Source: Xanthobacteraceae bacterium (GTDB lineage: Bacteria; Pseudomonadota; Alphaproteobacteria; Rhizobiales; Xanthobacteraceae). From it: 35,827 nt of DNA. A model generated the notes under the pieces. The model was not told the DNA's origin. It ran no database searches and was given only the letters and a program-made list of their open reading frames with translations. Below, piece after piece: positions 32,469 to 35,827 of the stretch (position 1 is its first letter; each line of letters starts with the position of its first letter). Both the position numbers and the translations under genes were made by a program. The DNA is taken from NCBI GenBank assembly GCA_019748335.1, contig JAIEPP010000453.1, positions 1-35,827 of the forward strand. Direction: 5' to 3'.

Positions 32469-32498
32469 GGCCGTCAGCCCAATCGGGGGCTGACGGCC
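32469..32498. other. Perfect 12-bp-stem hairpin
   Basis: GGCCGTCAGCCC and GGGCTGACGGCC form a perfect stem with a six-base loop (AATCGG). The stem is strong, but there is no T-run on either strand. It lies between two divergent genes, so it is not a standard terminator for either; an attenuator, processing site or gene-end relic is possible. Confidence 0.45.
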
Positions 32499-32733
32499 AG
32501 GTTGCGCCGCGGGAGGACGACGCTTGAGTCAGAAGATTTGTCAGACCTGCGCTGCCGATAAGGTCCATCGCTCGAAACCGTTTCAGCATGCTCGCGCCGA
32601 TGGGTTTGCGTGCGTTCGGCGAACGTCAAGCTGTGCGCGACGTATGTGGTCGCGCCGCGAATTCTGCGCACTGCAATCCTCCCTGATCCTGTCCTGTACG
32701 AAAATCGTTCAGTGACTTTTCCGATTATACTAA

Positions 32734-32747
32734 TGACTTTTAAGTCA
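32734..32747. promoter_or_regulatory. TGACTT-TT-AAGTCA operator-like palindrome
   Basis: A perfect six-base inverted repeat around TT. A second TGACTTTT lies 21 bp upstream (32713-32720) in the same orientation. Similar half-sites occur before the TetR gene (TGACT at 28495, AGTCA at 28525) and before the first ligase (AAGTCA near 18522). A TetR- or IclR-type regulator is the likely user. Confidence 0.5.
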
Positions 32748-32960
32748 GGTCAACCGACTTCTCGATCCAGCTTGCGCACTGCGCCATCCCATTGGCCCAT
32801 ATATATGATATACTGCATCGTCATTTTATTGACTATATCGTCATTCCTGCTAAATTGGTTGGCGCGCGGCGAGCAGATGAGGTTGCCTGGAAGTCAGAGG
32901 CGCCTTCACAGCCTACCCAGGCGATCGTCGTGCCAGTGGACGGAAGTAAGGGAGGCGGCA

Positions 32961-33746
32961 ATGCAGAATGTGCTCGATCTCAAAGGCAAGGTCGCGCTGA
33001 TCACCGGTGCGGGGCAAGGCGTGGGTCGGCAAGTAGCGCTCGACTTCGCTTCTCAAGGCTGCACGGCGGTCTTGGTGAATGACTTTCACGCGGAGCGCGC
33101 ACAAGCAGTGGCGGCCGAGGTCGCCGCGCTGGGCAGCAAGGGAATCCCGTTGGCAGGCGACGTGACCGACCTTGCGCAGATGCTGGATATCATCGGTAAC
33201 GCGGCAAGGGACGCCGGCGGCCTCCATATCTGCGTCAACAATGCAGGCAACGCAGGAACGTCCAGCGATACTTCGGCGCCGCCATTCTGGGAATCAGACA
33301 GATCGGAATGGGACAAGTGGCTGGGCACCAATCTGTTCGGCGTGTTGAACGTGTCGCGAGCTGCAATCCCGATCATGATCAAGAGCGGCGGCGGCAGCCT
33401 GGTGAACGTCATATCGGATGCCGGCCGCGTCGGAGAGGCTGCTTTGGCGGTCTATTCGGCCGCGAAGGCCGGTGCGTCCGGACTGTCTCGAGCCTTGGCA
33501 AAAGGGCTTGGACCTCATCTCGTCCGGGTGAACTCGGTATCGCTGGCGACCATCATGACGCCGACCATTGCCCCCATGCTGAGCGACGAGTCGGCGATGA
33601 AGAAGATGCTCCGCCATTACATCATTCGGCGGGTGGGACAGCCCAGCGATGCGTCGAATATGATCCTGTTCCTGGCATCCGATGCATCGAGCTGGATCAC
33701 CGGCCAGACCTTCGCTGTCAATGGTGGCTACTCGACTTCGCAATGA
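32961..33746 (+). CDS. Classical SDR oxidoreductase
   Basis: The product is 261 residues from the ATG at 32961, chosen because GGAGG lies five bases upstream; the ORF track's 378-residue form is over-extended. It has TGAGQGVGRQVA, the acidic NDF end of strand 2, GDVTDLA, HICVNNAGNAG, catalytic VNVISDAGRVG, YSAAK and the terminal GQTFAVNGGYS. It is a probable 3-hydroxyacyl-CoA dehydrogenase or related alcohol dehydrogenase of the pathway. It leads a plus-strand set with the second enoyl-CoA hydratase (70-base gap) and the racemase. Confidence 0.9.
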   Translation: MQNVLDLKGKVALITGAGQGVGRQVALDFASQGCTAVLVNDFHAERAQAVAAEVAALGSKGIPLAGDVTDLAQMLDIIGNAARDAGGLHICVNNAGNAGTSSDTSAPPFWESDRSEWDKWLGTNLFGVLNVSRAAIPIMIKSGGGSLVNVISDAGRVGEAALAVYSAAKAGASGLSRALAKGLGPHLVRVNSVSLATIMTPTIAPMLSDESAMKKMLRHYIIRRVGQPSDASNMILFLASDASSWITGQTFAVNGGYSTSQ

Positions 33747-33816
33747 AGCGCATCACTGTCGGGCGTGAGGTCATTCTCCCTGGGCAATCATCTCGAACTC
33801 CAACTGGCGAGACAGC

Positions 33817-34584
33817 ATGACTTTCATCAGAACCGAAGTGCGCGAGAATATTCTCATCATCACGATCGATCGGCCGGAAGCCCGCAATGCCTTCAACAAA
33901 CCGATGGCATTGGAACTCGAGGCCGTGTTCGACGCGTACGAGGCCAACCCTGAACAGCGCGTCGCCATTCTTCAAGCAGCGGGACCGGTCTTCTGTGCCG
34001 GACAGGATCTCAAGGCCGCCGCGAAGGGAGAGATCGCAATGTCGAAGACGCGCGGGGGGTTCGGCATCATGGAGCGCCCGCCGTCAAAACCGTTGATTGC
34101 CGCGGTCGATGGACAGGTACTGGCCGGCGGAATGGAGATGACCCTTTGCTGCGACCTGATCGTGGCTTCTCGGGCATCGGTCTTCGGGCTTTTCGAGGCC
34201 AAGCGGAGTTTGGTGGCAACCGGCGGTGCGTGCTTTCGATTGCCGCGCCGGCTACCGTACCAGATCGCGATGGAGTTGCTGCTGACCGCGCAGCCAAAAT
34301 CAGCCGAGGAGATGCATCGGCACGGCTACGTCAACAGGCTGGTCGAGCCTGGCGAGAGCCTGCCCGAGGCCATTCGGATCGCCCAGATCATCGCCGCCAA
34401 CGGTCCGCTGGCGGTGCAGATGGCGAAACAAATCGCCTGGACGTCAACCAGCGAGGGATGGACCGACGCAGAGGCGTGGAAGCGGCAGGCGTTGATTGTG
34501 CAGCCACTATTGGAGTCGCTCGACATGAGGGAGGGGCTGGCGGCCTTCGCCGAGAAACGTCCGGCCGTCTGGCAAGGACGTTAG
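33817..34584 (+). CDS. Enoyl-CoA hydratase/isomerase-family protein (second)
   Basis: The 255-residue crotonase-fold protein has AGPVFCAGQDLKAAAKG (first oxyanion loop) and VDGQVLAGGMEMTLCCDLIVAS (second). The site for the catalytic acids reads FGLFEAKRSLVATGGACFRLPRRL, where the Glu of FEAK is present and the second glutamate of classical hydratases is not apparent (TGGA), as in many isomerase- or hydrolase-like members. Its stop is one base before the ATG of the racemase, so translation is coupled. Confidence 0.88.
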   Translation: MTFIRTEVRENILIITIDRPEARNAFNKPMALELEAVFDAYEANPEQRVAILQAAGPVFCAGQDLKAAAKGEIAMSKTRGGFGIMERPPSKPLIAAVDGQVLAGGMEMTLCCDLIVASRASVFGLFEAKRSLVATGGACFRLPRRLPYQIAMELLLTAQPKSAEEMHRHGYVNRLVEPGESLPEAIRIAQIIAANGPLAVQMAKQIAWTSTSEGWTDAEAWKRQALIVQPLLESLDMREGLAAFAEKRPAVWQGR

Positions 34585-34585
34585 G

Positions 34586-35719
34586 ATGTCGGTCCTCCAG
34601 GGCCTGCGCGTCGTCGAGATCGCCGGTCTCGGCCCCGGCCCGTTCTGCGGGATGCTCCTGGCCGACCTCGGCGCCGAGGTGATCGTCGTGGAGCGCCGAA
34701 CCGAGTCGGCGCCCGCGCCGCGGCCAGCCTACATTGTCAACCGTGGAAAGCGCTCTATCGCACTGGATCTGAAGCGGCCCGAGGCCGTCGCGGTGGTACT
34801 GCGGATGCTGGAGCGAGCCGACGCCCTGATCGAAGGCATGCGTCCTGGCGTGATGGAACGACTGGGTCTGGGACCTGATATCTGTCTGGCGCGTCACCCC
34901 CCGCTGGTCTACGGGCGCATGACCGGCTGGGGCCAGCAGGGCCCACTCTCCCATTCGGCAGGGCACGACAGCAACTATACGGCGTTATCAGGGGCTCTCT
35001 GGTACTCAAGTCCGCCGGGCGTCGCTCCCGTTGCTCCGCCGACCCTTATCGGGGATGTCGGAGGTGGTGCGCTCTATCTTGCGGTCGGGCTGCTGGCCGG
35101 CATTCTGAAGGCGCGCCAAAGCGGCCGCGGGCAAGTGATCGACGCCGCCATCGTCGACGGTTCTGCCCACACGATGAACCTGCTGCTTAGCGCGTTCGCC
35201 GGCAGTCATGGGAACTTTGCGCGCGGCGTTCACTATTTTGATGGCGGCCCCTGGGTCAATACTTACCGCTGCTCAGACGGCGGCTGGATCAGCGTGGCCT
35301 CCCTTGAACCTCATTTCTATACAGAAATGCTTGAACGCGTTGGGCTTGCTGGCGACGTTCGATTTGAAAGTCGGACGGACCAAGCTTGCTGGCCCGGGCA
35401 GCGCGCGGCGTTGGCGGAAACTTTCGCAACAAGAACGCGCGCCGAGTGGTGCGCCATCCTTGAAGGAACCGACGCCTGCGTCGCTCCGGTGAACGACCCG
35501 GCGGAGGCCGCTCGGCATCCCCATATGGCAGCGCGCCAAATCTACACCGAGCTCGACGGCATCTTGCAGGCCGCGCCGGCTCCACGCTTCTCGCAAAACC
35601 CCTTCAACGGCTGGCGGCGGGGTGTGCCGCCCAAAGGTGCGGATACGGAATCGATCTTGCGTGAGACCGGCTGTGACGAACTCGACCTGCATAAACTCAA
35701 ATCGACCGGAGTGATCTGA
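34586..35719 (+). CDS. CaiB/BaiF family protein, probable alpha-methylacyl-CoA racemase
   Basis: The 377-residue protein begins with GLRVVEIAGLGPGPFCGMLLADLGAEVIVVE, typical of the CaiB fold. It contains GHDSNYTALSGAL, in which the His corresponds to His-126 of the mycobacterial racemase, and LIGDVGGGALYLAVG, in which the Asp corresponds to Asp-156. These two catalytic residues separate racemases from formyl-/carnitine-CoA transferases. It interconverts (R)- and (S)-2-methylacyl-CoA, a step required before beta-oxidation of branched isoprenoid or steroid side chains. The chain is complete (IDxAIVDGSAH, final LKSTGVI). It is coupled to the upstream hydratase. Confidence 0.9.
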   Translation: MSVLQGLRVVEIAGLGPGPFCGMLLADLGAEVIVVERRTESAPAPRPAYIVNRGKRSIALDLKRPEAVAVVLRMLERADALIEGMRPGVMERLGLGPDICLARHPPLVYGRMTGWGQQGPLSHSAGHDSNYTALSGALWYSSPPGVAPVAPPTLIGDVGGGALYLAVGLLAGILKARQSGRGQVIDAAIVDGSAHTMNLLLSAFAGSHGNFARGVHYFDGGPWVNTYRCSDGGWISVASLEPHFYTEMLERVGLAGDVRFESRTDQACWPGQRAALAETFATRTRAEWCAILEGTDACVAPVNDPAEAARHPHMAARQIYTELDGILQAAPAPRFSQNPFNGWRRGVPPKGADTESILRETGCDELDLHKLKSTGVI

Positions 35720-35827
35720 TCAACCCTGACAATCGACGGCTCGCAGCGCAGAAGCGTCGACCAGAGTGCACAGATCCAGGCTATCATTGCGGCGATCCCC
35801 AGCGATCGGGGCGCCGGATCATCCAAC

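Larger units (their letters stand above)
32368..32960. other. Divergent intergenic region with hairpin and operator-like palindromes
   Basis: About 590 bases separate the divergent third ligase and the SDR. No gene was recognised (short ORFs at 32474-32671 minus and 32524-32715 plus lack motifs). It holds a 12-bp-stem hairpin (32469-32498), a TGACTT palindrome and an AT-rich stretch (about 32800-32860), so it is probably the control region of both transcription units. Confidence 0.55.

Noticed and set aside
32474-32715. Small ORFs at 32474-32671 (minus) and 32524-32715 (plus).
   Set aside because: No motif was recognised, and the first begins within the hairpin; I treat the stretch as control region.
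35720-35827. Possible hairpin GGCG-AT-CCCC...GGGG-CGCC after the racemase gene.
   Set aside because: The stem is interrupted and has no T-run, and the sequence ends 20 bases later, so a terminator cannot be claimed.
1-35827. CRISPR arrays, tRNA or rRNA genes, prophage or toxin-antitoxin modules.
   Set aside because: No regularly spaced repeats, no tRNA-like cloverleaf, and no phage or toxin family motifs were seen on either strand.

Overview
The window is about 62% GC by eye and packed with overlapping ATGA/GTGA gene junctions, good Shine-Dalgarno sites and sigma-54 machinery. Together with the protein styles this suggests an alphaproteobacterium, most likely of the Bradyrhizobium/Rhodopseudomonas group. 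That placement is inference; no rRNA, tRNA or other marker gene is present.

Region 1 (1-10782, all minus strand) is a high-affinity, actinobacterial-type (group 1h) uptake [NiFe]-hydrogenase locus. Transcription runs right to left. A HoxA/HupR-like sigma-54 activator with a degenerate receiver domain and a small zinc-ribbon protein come first. An excellent -24/-12 sigma-54 promoter (about 8785-8800) then precedes the small subunit (hhyS) and large subunit (hhyL). Downstream are two paralogous four-cysteine miniproteins, a HupD/HoxM-type maturation endopeptidase, an unrecognised 104-aa protein, a TPR protein, two tiny two-helix membrane proteins, a NifU-C/Rieske fusion, a six-bladed NHL propeller and the start of hypF, which runs off the left edge. 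The subunits carry no Tat signal or membrane anchor, so the small membrane proteins, the TPR protein, the propeller and the Rieske protein are candidates for tethering the enzyme and wiring it to the respiratory chain.

Region 2 (10872-13400) supplies nickel. It holds a TonB-dependent receptor whose promoter contains a near-perfect NikR operator (ATATGA-N16-TCATAC). A divergent nikR gene once stood beside it, but only its ribosome binding site, start codon and about 15 codons remain; it then runs into the C-terminal remnant of an opposing MarR gene.

Region 3 (13400-16930) is a loosely packed junction. It contains gene remnants (MarR, frameshifted LysR), an exported NTF2/SnoaL-like protein, and an intact MarR regulator plus extended SDR operon with an operator-like palindrome abutting the start codon.

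Region 4 (16930-35720) is a large acyl-CoA catabolic cluster. It has three AMP-forming acyl-CoA ligases, a 2-nitropropane dioxygenase-like flavoprotein, an MDR-family oxidoreductase broken by a single-base slip in a homopolymer, a hot-dog thioesterase, two enoyl-CoA hydratases, a citryl-CoA-lyase-like protein, a flavin-reductase-like protein, a MaoC hydratase, two classical SDRs, an SCP2-type thiolase and an alpha-methylacyl-CoA racemase, with IclR and TetR regulators. The gene set is that of activation, racemisation and beta-oxidation of a branched or alicyclic carboxylic acid (isoprenoid or steroid side-chain-like); the substrate cannot be read from sequence. Two 36-bp direct repeats flank a 5-kb module of this cluster, and TGACTT/AAGTCA palindromic sites lie in its intergenic regions.

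No tRNA, rRNA, CRISPR array, phage gene or insertion sequence was recognised.
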